Source of the DNA: Phycisphaerales bacterium
GTDB taxonomy: Bacteria; Planctomycetota; Phycisphaerae; Phycisphaerales; UBA1924
Direction: 5' to 3'
DNA: 64,000 bases
Assembly: GCA_028279375.1 (NCBI GenBank)
Contig: JANQNW010000015.1
Location: forward strand, 310,001-374,000
Shown here: in pieces, positions 19,501 to 27,900 of the stretch
Layout of the letters: every line of letters begins with the position of its first letter
How positions within the stretch are numbered: the stretch's first letter is position 1
Program-made: the position numbers and the translations under genes
The notes under the pieces: model-generated
The model's database searches: none
Told to the model about the DNA's origin: nothing
Seen by the model: the letters and a program-made list of their open reading frames with translations, nothing else

Positions 19501-21689
19501 CCGGCGCCCGCGATCAGCACGTCGGCATGGTCGCGCACCGTCAGCGAACCGAGATCACCCTGGGCCCCGTCTGTGAACTCCACACTGCTGTTCGTGTTTC
19601 CCTGCACGCGTAGGAACGAATCGAGCGTCAGCGATGAGCTCCCGTCGATCGTGAGCTGCCCAACGGCGTTGTTCGTCGTGCCCCCGACCTCGATGTCCTG
19701 CAGCCTCACGGACGATCCGTTCAGGATCTCCATGTAGCCGTCGTGGATACCGCCCATGTTGATCCCGTGCGTCGTGTTCGTCCAGCTTGCGCCGTTGTCG
19801 AGCCTGAGCGTCGGCGTCGCCTTCGCATTGTCGCCATCGATATTGAAGGTCGAGGAGTTGGCGGTGTTCATCGTGCCACCGTCGATCGTGACGACGCCCT
19901 CGTCGATATCGAGCGAGTTGTTCGCGTAGAGCGTCAGACTGCCGGTGACGAAATCACCGCCATCGATATGAAGTCGATCGTCCGTGCCGACATGCGTGTG
20001 ATCATTCACGTGAGCCTGGCCCGAGACGCCGAGTCGCATGTTCGCGACGCCGCGTTCTGAGCCCGTGCCGCCAACGCCTATAAAGAGATCGTCGCCCACC
20101 TGCAGGTCGGAGAAGAACCCACCGGACTGGCCGAAGATATCGACGTCTCCTGTCGAAGAGGCGCCTGACGCAATGATCATGTCGTGCGGCGTCGAGACGA
20201 GTCCGCCATTGGTGATGTCAAGTGTGCCGTCCCCGCTGCCGCCGACCTGGATATCGCTGTTGGCCGTGTTGCCATTTGTGCGCATCGTCGAGCGGATGCC
20301 CGAGTTCACGCCTGATACGACGACATCGCCTGTCGCAGTCGAGCCGGCGGCGATGATGATGTCGTCATTCGACTCGGCGAGACCGCCGTTCGTCACATCA
20401 AGTGTGCCGGAACCACCGTCGCCGATATAGAGATCCGCGCCCGCGCCGCCACCGGTGTTGCGGAGCGTCGTCGACACACCTGATCGGACGCCGTCAACCT
20501 CGATCGCCCCGTGCATGCCGGCGCTGTCGCCAATGCGGATCGAGAAGTCGATCTCCGCAATGCCGCCATCTTCGAGACGAAGCGTCGGCACATTTCCGGC
20601 GTCGGCGCCGTCCAGGCTCAGCGTCGTGCTGTTCTGGACGTACTGACCGCCCTGAATTTCGATCGTTCCGCCCGTGTGGTTGATCGTTGACCCGGCCTTG
20701 TCCGCGAAGAGCGACCTGGTTCGGAGGACGCCGCCCTGCACGTTGAGGGTCCCTGAGCCGCCGAAGTCGTCGCCAACGAACGTGTCGTCTCCGACATTGA
20801 TGACGCCGCCGGTGTCGAGTGTGACGACTCCGTCTCCCGACGCTTCGCCACTGCCGATATGCCCGATGGACAGATTGTCATTGACACTGAGCGTGGATGA
20901 GATCCCGAATGCGGTATCGACGTTCAACTCGCCGGTGCTCCCGGCTCGATACCCCACAAGCACGTCGTCCGCGGCGCTGACAAAGCCCCCGCTGGAGATG
21001 TTCAACTCCCCATCGCCATCGTCTCCGACGAAGATGTCGCCGGTCGTCGAAGACGTGGTCCGAAGCTGCGAGTTTCGCAGAAGCTGGAAGTTGAATCCGG
21101 AGACATTGACGACTCCGTCGCTGTTCGCACCGTCCGCGATGACAACATCGTCAGCGGCCTCGACATCTCCGCCGTTGTACACATTCAGCGTCCCGGAGCC
21201 GCTGTTTCCGACTCGTATGTCGGCTCCTGTCCCGACTGTTCGGAACTCGCCATAGTCGCTGAAGCCACCCGTGACGGTGAATTCCCCAGTGCTTCCGCTG
21301 TTCCGCCCGATGTACGCCGTCAATGTGGAGAAGAACTCTCCCTGATCGAGTGTGACATCGGCGTTGTCTCCGTTGTCGCGGCCGACATTGAACTCGCTGG
21401 TCGCACCGTGGATTCCAGACGTGCGGATAGTCACCGCGCCGTGGCGATAGTTGTGGATCGAAACCGACGGCAGAAAGAACGGATCGAAATCGACGATATA
21501 CGTCGCGAAGATGTCGAACTCGATCGTGTCGAATGCCGCAGGCGCTGTGCCGAGATCCCAGTTGGACCCGATGTGCGCGTCACCGCCTCCCGGGTCTATC
21601 CAGGAGTGCGTATCCGCGAAAGCGCTGCCCGCGAGCAATGCGATCGTCGCGGCGCTGAGCGTGAATGCGTTCAGTCGGGAGCTGGCCAT
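16593..21689 (-). CDS. Giant repetitive surface protein with dockerin-like repeats and PEP-CTERM-type signal
   Basis: 1698 residues from an ATG at 21689 preceded by GGAGGC. A signal peptide (ATIALLAGSAFA) leads into a very long series of degenerate Gly/Asp/Thr-rich beta-helix repeats such as VGNSGSGTLNVYNGG, IGDGGSGTLDVTNGG and LHAPNGIQLSASDAI. This architecture is shared with autotransporter passengers and other right-handed beta-helix adhesins, but there is no beta-barrel. Near residue 1620 come two dockerin-like EF-hands, DLDRDGVVGAADLASLVG and DFDGDGSVGSSDLATLIG. The tail reads VPAPGTAVLLVMGLGL plus ARRPRR, a PEP-CTERM-type sorting signal with PAP in place of PEP. Expected to be exported and processed at the envelope by an exosortase-like system not present in this window. 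Confidence 0.85.
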   Translation of the reverse strand: MASSRLNAFTLSAATIALLAGSAFADTHSWIDPGGGDAHIGSNWDLGTAPAAFDTIEFDIFATYIVDFDPFFLPSVSIHNYRHGAVTIRTSGIHGATSEFNVGRDNGDNADVTLDQGEFFSTLTAYIGRNSGSTGEFTVTGGFSDYGEFRTVGTGADIRVGNSGSGTLNVYNGGDVEAADDVVIADGANSDGVVNVSGFNFQLLRNSQLRTTSSTTGDIFVGDDGDGELNISSGGFVSAADDVLVGYRAGSTGELNVDTAFGISSTLSVNDNLSIGHIGSGEASGDGVVTLDTGGVINVGDDTFVGDDFGGSGTLNVQGGVLRTRSLFADKAGSTINHTGGTIEIQGGQYVQNSTTLSLDGADAGNVPTLRLEDGGIAEIDFSIRIGDSAGMHGAIEVDGVRSGVSTTLRNTGGGAGADLYIGDGGSGTLDVTNGGLAESNDDIIIAAGSTATGDVVVSGVNSGIRSTMRTNGNTANSDIQVGGSGDGTLDITNGGLVSTPHDMIIASGASSTGDVDIFGQSGGFFSDLQVGDDLFIGVGGTGSERGVANMRLGVSGQAHVNDHTHVGTDDRLHIDGGDFVTGSLTLYANNSLDIDEGVVTIDGGTMNTANSSTFNIDGDNAKATPTLRLDNGASWTNTTHGINMGGIHDGYMEILNGSSVRLQDIEVGGTTNNAVGQLTIDGSSSLTLDSFLRVQGNTNSSVEFTDGAQGDLGSLTVRDHADVLIAGAGTHVDAGSIQVGSSTPGDMVINDGASVEVPGTISVGSGTGTSGSTLFIQDPGTTVDAFNVNVGSSNSTGSLWVQNGAELNTFDSPIDLIMDVRVWPNSEIEINDGTLRLVDLKLEDEALLHGSGTVSGIIRSDAGDTMARIAPDGPMTLGSSIFADAFEFSGILDVDAQSVTINDANLANLGDQTIFDGGTLTVPNGAYLELGETISGEGTYVGHLDVGAGTISATGLTGMKLDGYIQTILASNISGTRIELKEGGILEGGGVIDADYRAKAGSQTIATNDWIIGNASSSGGFTNDGVLDVGAHHVTLLDSGTVTLGDALMSGGTLSVPNGIHFNGGDSFTGSGVIDSRINSSELIGGGAPPPYIMLTGDLEMGDATTTNGFKWNWGLSVGPNTLTLHDLDEAEFLGGTNLSGGTIIAANGIDALRSSAISGFGDVEGDVHVGAANALSPSGSGLRIEGLLNNPSGWDLAGSHLIIGDGVSGSYNGGGTLDMRVTGDDGSVIANANSGVPLVMGDATVANGFLTRGHLQVINSSITLHDADYAELGSFTKVGPDIVGGGDTAPRTLIAPNGVEVGAGEVLHGGFGTLDIALDGKVRTLAGSTTLATGTFSMGDAADVDGVDLGGELDVNTRTVTLLDANEAQLGNLTTIDGGTLNAANGVRLESGDALTGNGVINGAIIADPGSTIGFEDIGGAPDRGSASLTLGDASSSSGVSIGGTLQVATGEVHLLDTDAAELGPETFIGGGTLHAPNGIQLSASDAIYGGGTINGSVSGGTIAPGGTLNVTGDVTLDAAGSLDIDLSGTIPGSDYDQLALTGMIELDGDLAVGLSGGYQPQWGDTFEILSAGAITGSFNAELFDALADPNLRWFSDLSATALTIGVRYFTDLDRDGVVGAADLASLVGVWGPVSSGLGFDADFDGDGSVGSSDLATLIGTWGFSAPPSALVPAPGTAVLLVMGLGLTARRPRRTL

Positions 21690-21959
21690 GAGAGCCTCCT
21701 TCCGCCCCCGGCGGAGTCCGAGGGCCTGGTCACGCTCACATGCGGATTGCGATCTCAGATCCCGACACGCTTCCGCTGCTTTCTTGCCGAATCTCGAGGC
21801 GGGAGGCCGTCAGAATCTCGCCGCAACGCCCGAGAAGCGCATTGGGAGGTCAATTCAGTTCCGTTGCGTCGGTAGGGGTAGGCGTAAATCCTTGCTCCAT
21901 CGACGGGTCCAACGGACAATGCCAGCCCGGGCAATGGGAGCCCAAACTCCGGAGGGGCC

Positions 21960-22541
21960 ATGCGGGAGGCCACAAACGATGACGCGCGAGGTGAGGTCAC
22001 GCGCCTGCTCTGCGCCATCAGCGATGGCGATCAGCAGGCCGTTGCGTCGCTGCTGCCGCTGGTCTACGACGAACTTCGCGCGGCCGCCCAGCGTTTACTC
22101 AACCAGGAGCGCGCCAATCACACGTTGCAGCCCACGGCTCTCGTCCACGAGGCCTACCTCCGCCTCGTCGATCAGTCGGAGCAGGGCTGGGAGAGCCGCG
22201 GCCACTTCTTCGGCGTCGCAGCGAAGGCGATGCGCCGTGTCCTCGTCGATCATGCACGCGCCCACAACGCCCTCAAGCGCGGCGGCGGGCGTCTGCGCCT
22301 CTCTCTCGACGAATCTGCGCTGCCCGTCGAGGCGGCAAGCGAATATGTTGAAGCCCTTGACGAAGCGCTCGGAGATCTCTCCGAGATCGATGAACAGAAG
22401 TCGAGAATCGTTGAGCTACGGTTCTTCGGTGGGCTGACCACCGAGGAAGCCGCCGAGGCGCTCGAGGTCTCGACGCGCACCGTGGAGCGCGACTGGCGGC
22501 TGGCCAAGGCGTGGCTCCACCGGGCCATCAGCATGGAGTGA
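21960..22541 (+). CDS. ECF sigma factor, TIGR02999-type
   Basis: 193 residues, start fixed by GGAGG 8 bases before the ATG. Region 2: LLPLVYDELRAAAQRLL, TALVHEAYLRLVD and HFFGVAAKAMRRVLVDHARA. Region 4 helix-turn-helix: VELRFFGGLTTEEAAEAL and VSTRTVERDWRLAKAWL. This is the planctomycete-enriched sigma subfamily usually encoded immediately before a Ser/Thr kinase. That is the case here: the kinase GTG lies 4 bases after the stop. No anti-sigma gene is adjacent, so control is probably through the partner kinase (inference from family context). Divergent from the giant surface protein, a possible target. Confidence 0.93.
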   Translation: MREATNDDARGEVTRLLCAISDGDQQAVASLLPLVYDELRAAAQRLLNQERANHTLQPTALVHEAYLRLVDQSEQGWESRGHFFGVAAKAMRRVLVDHARAHNALKRGGGRLRLSLDESALPVEAASEYVEALDEALGDLSEIDEQKSRIVELRFFGGLTTEEAAEALEVSTRTVERDWRLAKAWLHRAISME

Positions 22542-22545
22542 CGAG

Positions 22546-25161
22546 GTGGAAGCAGATCGCTGGCGCCAAGTTGATGAGTTGTTCCATCAGGCTTCCGAAC
22601 TGGCGCCCGAGAAGCGATCCGCCTTTGTCGCAGAGCGCTGCGCAGGTGACGACGATCTTCGGCAAGAGGTCGAGTCGCTCCTCGACTCCGATAGCCGGGC
22701 GCCCGCCTTCCTCGAGACTCCGGCGATCGAAGCCGTCGCAGATACATTCGCCAACGATCCATCAGCGATCGGTCCGGGCGCGCGAGTGGGGGCCTATCGC
22801 GTCGAGAACCTCATCGCCCGCGGCGGTATGGGCGCCGTCTATCTCGCTCGGCGCGACGATGATCAGTTCACCAAGAGCGTTGCCCTTAAGATCGTCAAGC
22901 GCGGCATGGACACCGATGAGATCCTCCGCCGCTTCCGAAACGAACGCCAGGCGCTCGCCGACCTTGAGCATCCCAATATCGCCAGGCTCCTCGATGGTGG
23001 CGTCACCGACGACGGCAGGCCCTATCTCGTCATGGAGTATGTCGATGGCCAGCCACTGACAACGCACTGTCGAGCACAGGGTCTCTCTCTCGACGAGAGG
23101 ATCGGGCTGTTTCTCAAGGTCTGCGCTGCAGTGCAGAGCGCGCATCAGCGGCTCATTGTTCATCGAGATCTGAAACCCGGGAATATCCTCGTCGGCGAGG
23201 GCGGTGAACCGAAGCTCCTCGACTTCGGCATCGCGCGCCTGCTCGAGTCCGACAGCGGCGATCAGGCGACTGGCGACGTCACGGTTGAAACCTCACGCCT
23301 CTATACGCCGGATTACGCCAGTCCTGAACAGGTTCGCGGCGAGTTTGTCGGTATTCCCGGTGATGTCTATTCGCTTGGAGTCATTCTCTACGAACTGCTG
23401 ACAGACGAGAAGCCTTACAAGGTCAGTTCGACTGACCGGGATGAAATTCGCAGGCAACTCGCGGATCTTCACGCAGAACGCCCAAGTGCGCGAGCCGCAG
23501 ATACACGCACCCAAAGGCGCCTCCGGGGCGATCTGGACAACATCATTCTTACAGCGATGCGCGTTGAGCCTGAGCGCCGGTATGACTCCGTCGCTCATCT
23601 TGCCGACGACATCGAGCGAAGCCTGCAGGGGCGCCCCGTGCACGCCCGTCCGGACACGCTTCGCTATCGAACATCGAAGTTCGTACGGCGGAACAAGACG
23701 GGCGTCGCCGCCGCGGCGATCGTGGTGCTCGCGCTTCTCGCCGGCGCGGCAGGAATCGCGCTGCAGGCGCGCGAGACGACCCGGCAGCGCGACATCGCAG
23801 AGCGCCGGTTCGACGATGTGCGCGAGTTGGCGAACGCCGTCATGTTCGATATCCACGACGAGATTCGGGATCTTCCCGGTTCCACGGCCGCCCGGCGCGT
23901 GCTTGTCGAGCGTTCGCTCGAGTACCTTGACAATCTCGCGAAGGAGTCCGCCGGCGATCTGAGCCTCCAGCGCGAACTCGCCACCGCTTACCAGCGTGTC
24001 GGTGATCTCCAGGGGAACCCGTGGCTGCCGAATATCGGTGATACAGAGGCAGCCTTCGGAAGCTATCTCCGCGCGCTCGAACTCTTCGAGAATACAGCCA
24101 GCAGATCTGACGACGAATTGGATCAACGCGGCCTCTACATCGCCTACGTCAAGCTCGGCAATATCTACGCCGCCACCGGCGCATTCGAAGAGTCGAGATC
24201 GATGTATGACAAGGCGCTCGTCTTCGCGGAAGACCGCGCGCAGCAGGATCCGACGGATCCAGTGCGCCGAAGCGACCTCGCGATCGCCTTTGAGAAAGTG
24301 GGGGACTCACTCCATGACCGATCGCAGCCTGAGGAAGCGCTTGAGAGCTATCGGCAGGCGTTGACGACCCGCCTCGAATCGCCCACGATCGGGAGCGATG
24401 TGAACGAACAGTACGGCGCCTGCGTCGTGCGAAATAAGCTCGGCAACGCGCTCGGACACCCCGCGTACGCAAACGTGGGCGATGTCAATGGCGCGCTTGC
24501 TGAGTATCAACAGGCGCTTGAGGTATTTCTGACACTCATGGAGCAGGCTCCGACCGACGGCCGATTCCCTCGCGCCGCGAGCATCATGTACACGAACATC
24601 GGCGAGATGCTCCGGGCGAAGGAGGATCTCGACAGGGCCCTCGAGATTCAATATGAGGCGCTCGAACTCGCGCAGCGGATCGCCGCGCAGGATCCGTCGA
24701 ACGCCCTCGCACGCCGTGACGAGGCGGTGATATACCTTCGCATTGGCGAACTCCTCGTCGACCTCGACCGCGCTGCCTCGGCGATCGAGGCGCTCGAGAC
24801 CTCGCTGGCGATTCGAATCGATCTTGCAGAGGCCGATCCATCGAACGCATTGGCGCGCGAGTCGCTCGAACTCGGCTGGCGCAGTCTCGGCGAGGCTCAT
24901 GCCGCTCAGGCGGAGGACGACGAACTCTCGCTGGCCAACCGGCTGGCGTCGTGCGCTGAGTCCATCCGCTGCCTCGAAGAAGCGCTCGGGATTCTCATCG
25001 ACATGCGCGACGCGGGACAGCTCCGTCCGAGTCAGGAGGGTCTCGTCGATCAGGTGACGCAGCAGATTGCGGATGAGCGAGTGCGTCTGCGCGATCTGCA
25101 GTCCTCGATTCCTGAGTCCGATCAGCGGGCGTCGCAAAATCGGGGAGGAAGCCGGGCTTGA
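22546..25161 (+). CDS. Membrane Ser/Thr protein kinase with TPR sensor domain
   Basis: 871 residues, GTG start 4 bases after the sigma-factor stop. The kinase domain spans about residues 83-350, with Gly-rich loop ARGGMGAVYLAR, VALKIVK (ATP-anchoring Lys), HRDLKPGN near residue 205, DFG and YASPEQ. A helix at about 385-407 (AAAAIVVLALLAGAAGIAL) crosses the membrane. The C-terminal 460 residues contain TPR-like repeats, for example LRALELFENTA, YDKALVFAEDRAQQDP and IQYEALELAQRIAAQDPSNALARRD. Kinase inside, TPR domain outside. Family knowledge suggests it phosphorylates or gates the adjacent ECF sigma factor. Its stop codon overlaps the -35 element of the argR promoter. Confidence 0.93.
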   Translation: MEADRWRQVDELFHQASELAPEKRSAFVAERCAGDDDLRQEVESLLDSDSRAPAFLETPAIEAVADTFANDPSAIGPGARVGAYRVENLIARGGMGAVYLARRDDDQFTKSVALKIVKRGMDTDEILRRFRNERQALADLEHPNIARLLDGGVTDDGRPYLVMEYVDGQPLTTHCRAQGLSLDERIGLFLKVCAAVQSAHQRLIVHRDLKPGNILVGEGGEPKLLDFGIARLLESDSGDQATGDVTVETSRLYTPDYASPEQVRGEFVGIPGDVYSLGVILYELLTDEKPYKVSSTDRDEIRRQLADLHAERPSARAADTRTQRRLRGDLDNIILTAMRVEPERRYDSVAHLADDIERSLQGRPVHARPDTLRYRTSKFVRRNKTGVAAAAIVVLALLAGAAGIALQARETTRQRDIAERRFDDVRELANAVMFDIHDEIRDLPGSTAARRVLVERSLEYLDNLAKESAGDLSLQRELATAYQRVGDLQGNPWLPNIGDTEAAFGSYLRALELFENTASRSDDELDQRGLYIAYVKLGNIYAATGAFEESRSMYDKALVFAEDRAQQDPTDPVRRSDLAIAFEKVGDSLHDRSQPEEALESYRQALTTRLESPTIGSDVNEQYGACVVRNKLGNALGHPAYANVGDVNGALAEYQQALEVFLTLMEQAPTDGRFPRAASIMYTNIGEMLRAKEDLDRALEIQYEALELAQRIAAQDPSNALARRDEAVIYLRIGELLVDLDRAASAIEALETSLAIRIDLAEADPSNALARESLELGWRSLGEAHAAQAEDDELSLANRLASCAESIRCLEEALGILIDMRDAGQLRPSQEGLVDQVTQQIADERVRLRDLQSSIPESDQRASQNRGGSRA

Positions 25162-25194
25162 CATGAATATGCAGTCGATGTATATTTATGCACA
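25158..25194 (+). promoter_or_regulatory. argR promoter overlapped by two ARG boxes; apparent leaderless start
   Basis: A near-ideal sigma-70 promoter is present: TTGACA (25158-25163), 17-base spacer, TATATT (25181-25186). The -35 overlaps the kinase stop codon. TGTATATTTATGCA (25179-25192) matches the ArgR operator pattern TGnATwwwwATnCA at every position and covers the -10. A second copy at 25160-25173 has a perfect 3' half (AATATGCA) but a degenerate 5' half. Transcription should begin about 7 bases after the -10, at 25193-25194, which is the A of the argR ATG. The mRNA would then be leaderless. Binding of ArgR here would block RNA polymerase, giving arginine-dependent autoregulation of the whole operon. 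Confidence 0.8.
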
Positions 25195-25640
25195 TGTCTG
25201 AGGACCGCCGCCGCCAACTCATCGAACGGGCCATCCGGGACAATCCGGTCCAGAGTCAGGCTGCGCTGGCGGAAACGCTCCAGGAGCACGGCGTCGAGAC
25301 GACGCAGGCGACTGTCTCCCGCGATCTCGCCGCTATGGGCGTCCTGCGCGGCCCGAATGGATATGTGATTCCGGATGGAGCGGGTCTCCCGGTCGAATCA
25401 AGCGCTGACACCGCTGTCGACTCCATACGAAGACACGTGCTCAGCGCCAGACCTGCGGACGCCCTCGTGGTGCTCCGCACCGCCCCAGGCCACGCCAATC
25501 TCGTCGCCGTTGAACTCGACAGATGGCCGCCGAAGGGCGTCGTCGGATGCATCGCCGGAGACGACACGATCTTCCTTGCGACCACGAGCCAGAGCGCCGC
25601 ACGCAGGGTCGCCAGAGAGATCCTCGACACACTCACCTGA
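25194..25640 (+). CDS. argR: Arginine repressor ArgR
   Basis: 148 residues from ATG 25194; another in-frame ATG at 25188 lies too close to the -10 to be transcribed. The N-terminal winged helix contains LIERAIRDNPVQSQAALAETL and QATVSRDLAAMGV, the family DNA-recognition motif. The C-terminal oligomerisation and arginine-binding domain has TAPGHANLVAVELDRW and VVGCIAGDDTIFLAT, with the Asp pair GDD that contacts arginine. No ribosome site is possible upstream because the promoter abuts the start. The product should bind the ARG boxes in its own promoter. It lies 14 bases before argF' and leads the operon. Confidence 0.93.
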   Translation: MSEDRRRQLIERAIRDNPVQSQAALAETLQEHGVETTQATVSRDLAAMGVLRGPNGYVIPDGAGLPVESSADTAVDSIRRHVLSARPADALVVLRTAPGHANLVAVELDRWPPKGVVGCIAGDDTIFLATTSQSAARRVAREILDTLT

Positions 25641-25654
25641 AAGGACAACTGACT

Positions 25655-26704
25655 ATGCCACCTCGGCACTTCCTCTCGACTCGCGACTGGTCGCGGGCGG
25701 AGATCGATGCGCTGCTGGCGCAAGCGGCAGACTTCAAGGCCGATCCACCCGGGCCGCTGCTCGCGGGCAAGACGATCGCGCTTGTTTTCTTCAATCCTTC
25801 GCTTCGCACTCGCACATCCATGGAGGTAGGCGCGTGGCGGCTCGGGGCCCATGCCGTTGTCCTGGAGCCCGGAAAGGGCGCATGGCCGATTGAGTTCGAA
25901 GCAGGCGTCGTCATGGACGGCGACGCGGAGGAGCACATCAGCGAGGTCGCACGTGTGCTCTCGTCTTACTGCGACATGATCGCAGTGCGCAAATTTCCGG
26001 AGTTCAAGGATTGGTCCGTTGATCGTGAGGACGCCGCGATCAGGGCATTCGCTGCGTATTCGACAGTCCCGGTCATCAATCTGGAGACGATAGAACACCC
26101 CTGCCAGGAGCTCGCGCACGCGCTTGCGCTTCAGGAGCGTCGCGGCGATCTGCAGGGCAAGAAATACGTCCTGACGTGGACCTATCACCCGAAGCCGCTC
26201 AACACGGCCGTTGCGAATTCATCGCTGCTGATCGCCTCCAAGCTGGGCATGAACGTGACTCTGCTCTGCCCCGACGAGCGCTATCTCCTCGACGATCGAT
26301 ACATGAGCGCCGCCGCGTCGCAGGCTGCGGAGCATGGGGGATCATTCTCAGTTTCCCACGACATCGACGCCTCCTATGACGGCGCGGAAATTGTCTATGC
26401 GAAGAGTTGGGGCGCCATTCCGTTCTTCGGAGCGTGGGATGAAGAGAAGTCGATTCGCGACGCCTACAAGCACTTCATCGTCGACGAACAGAAGATGTCG
26501 CTGACGAACGACGCCGTGTTCAGTCATTGCCTCCCGATGCGACGCAACGTGAAGGCGACAGACGGTGTCGTCGACGCGCCGACCTCTCTCATCATCGAAG
26601 AGGCGGCCAACCGCTTGCCGACACAGCAGGCGATCATGACCACGCTTCTGGACACGACGAACTGTAGCGCAGCCATGCTCGAGCGGGAGGTCATCCATGC
26701 CTGA
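25655..26704 (+). CDS. argF': N-acetylornithine carbamoyltransferase (ArgF')
   Basis: 349 residues with AAAGGA before the ATG. It matches the Xanthomonas AOTCase closely: HFLSTRDWSRAEIDALL, ALVFFNPSLRTRTSMEVGAW (carbamoyl-phosphate loop, xxxRTRT), AWPIEFEAGVVMDGDAEEHI, HPCQELAHALALQE, LTWTYHPKPLNTAVANS and HCLPMRRNVKATD. Residue 92 is Glu, the residue that sets N-acetyl rather than N-succinyl specificity. The Lys of RRNVKATD corresponds to the carbamylated active-site Lys302. It makes N-acetylcitrulline from N-acetylornithine and carbamoyl phosphate. Ordinary OTCase is thus not needed for this route. The stop overlaps argG by 8 bases. Confidence 0.93.
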   Translation: MPPRHFLSTRDWSRAEIDALLAQAADFKADPPGPLLAGKTIALVFFNPSLRTRTSMEVGAWRLGAHAVVLEPGKGAWPIEFEAGVVMDGDAEEHISEVARVLSSYCDMIAVRKFPEFKDWSVDREDAAIRAFAAYSTVPVINLETIEHPCQELAHALALQERRGDLQGKKYVLTWTYHPKPLNTAVANSSLLIASKLGMNVTLLCPDERYLLDDRYMSAAASQAAEHGGSFSVSHDIDASYDGAEIVYAKSWGAIPFFGAWDEEKSIRDAYKHFIVDEQKMSLTNDAVFSHCLPMRRNVKATDGVVDAPTSLIIEEAANRLPTQQAIMTTLLDTTNCSAAMLEREVIHA

Positions 26705-27900
26705 GAAAGCGATCCTTGCGTTTTCCGGCGGTCTCGACACGAGTTACTGCGTGCTCGATCTCATCGAGCGCGGATTTGAAGTCACCACGCTCTTCGTTGA
26801 CACCGGCGGCGTCTCAGCCGAGCGCGCAAACTGGATTGAAGATCGAGCCCGAAGCCTCGGCGCGGCCGACCATCATCGCATCGACGGCGCCCCGGCCCTC
26901 TGGGATGATTTCGTCATCCCGTTCATCATGGGCGGCGCTCTGTACGCCGGGAAGTATCCGCTCCTCTGTTCGGATCGATCCGTGATCGCAAGCTCATGCG
27001 CTGCGCTCGCCGAGCGCATCGGCGCGGATGCGATCGCGCATGGATGCACGGCGATGGGCAACGATCAGGTGCGATTCGACCTCGCGCTTCGAAGTCTCAC
27101 GGCTTTGCCTGTCATCGCGCCGATCAGGGAACTTCAGTCGCGCACCGATTCACCGCGCGACTACGAGATCAAGATCCTGGAGAGCGCTGGGTTTACTGTC
27201 GAGCCTGAGGTCTCGCGCTACTCGATCAACGAAAATCTCCTTGGCGTCACGATGTCAGGTACAGAGATCGATCTCTTTGAAGCGCCCGATGTCGGCCAGA
27301 CCTGTCGCATGACGAGGCCGCGCGCTGCCTGGCCGACGGAGCCCTTCGCGGTCACCCTCCGATTTGATAAAGGCGCGCTCACATCGATCGATGGGGCCGC
27401 TTCACCCGGTCCAGCGATGCTGCATGAACTCAACAGCCTCTTCGGGGCCTACGGCGTGGGCAGGGAGATCTACACAGGCGACACGGTCATCGGCTTGAAG
27501 GGTCGGATTGTCGCCGGGACTGACCGCGCTCCTCTGTGCGCACAAGGCCCTCGCCGAGGCGACGCTGACGAAGTCGCAAGCGGCATTCTCACCGCAGGTG
27601 GCGGCGAAATGGTCGGAACTCGTCTATGCCGGCCTGTTCCACGAGCCGCTGCGACAAGACCTTGAGCGGTTTATTCGCTCGACACAGGCGCGCGTCACCG
27701 GTGAGGTTGATCTCATGACGACGGGCGGCGCGTGCCAGGCTGTCGCGTTGCGCTCTGAGAACATCCTCTCGAGCCCCGATGCGACCTACGCGCAGTGCGC
27801 AAGCTGGAGCGCAGCGGAAGCTGAGGGGTTTATCAAACTCTTCGGACTCTCGACAGAGACGTGGTCGCGCGTCGAGGCGCTGGAGGGCGCCGCGTCGTGA
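26697..27900 (+). CDS. argG: Argininosuccinate synthase, interrupted by a frameshift near 27510
   Basis: GGGAGG precedes the ATG. The first frame (to about 27510) gives LAFSGGLDTSYCVLDL (PP-loop ATP site), AIAHGCTAMGNDQVRFDLA, RYSINENLLGVTMSGTEIDL and YTGDTVIGLKGRIV. The rest continues in the +1-shifted frame from about 27508: SPGLTALLCAHKALAEATLTK, WSELVYAGLFHEPL and RFIRSTQARVTGEV, ending at the TGA of 27898-27900. Relative to the expected GRIVFEAPGL of this ArgG type, about 8 bases are missing around 27510-27513, so neither frame alone is functional. Could be a genuine recent mutation or an assembly error. It joins citrulline and aspartate; in this pathway it acts after deacetylation of acetylcitrulline. 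Confidence 0.88.

Noticed and set aside
25655..26704. Ordinary ornithine or succinylornithine carbamoyltransferase
   Set aside because: Close match to xanthomonad AOTCase and Glu, not Pro, at residue 92.
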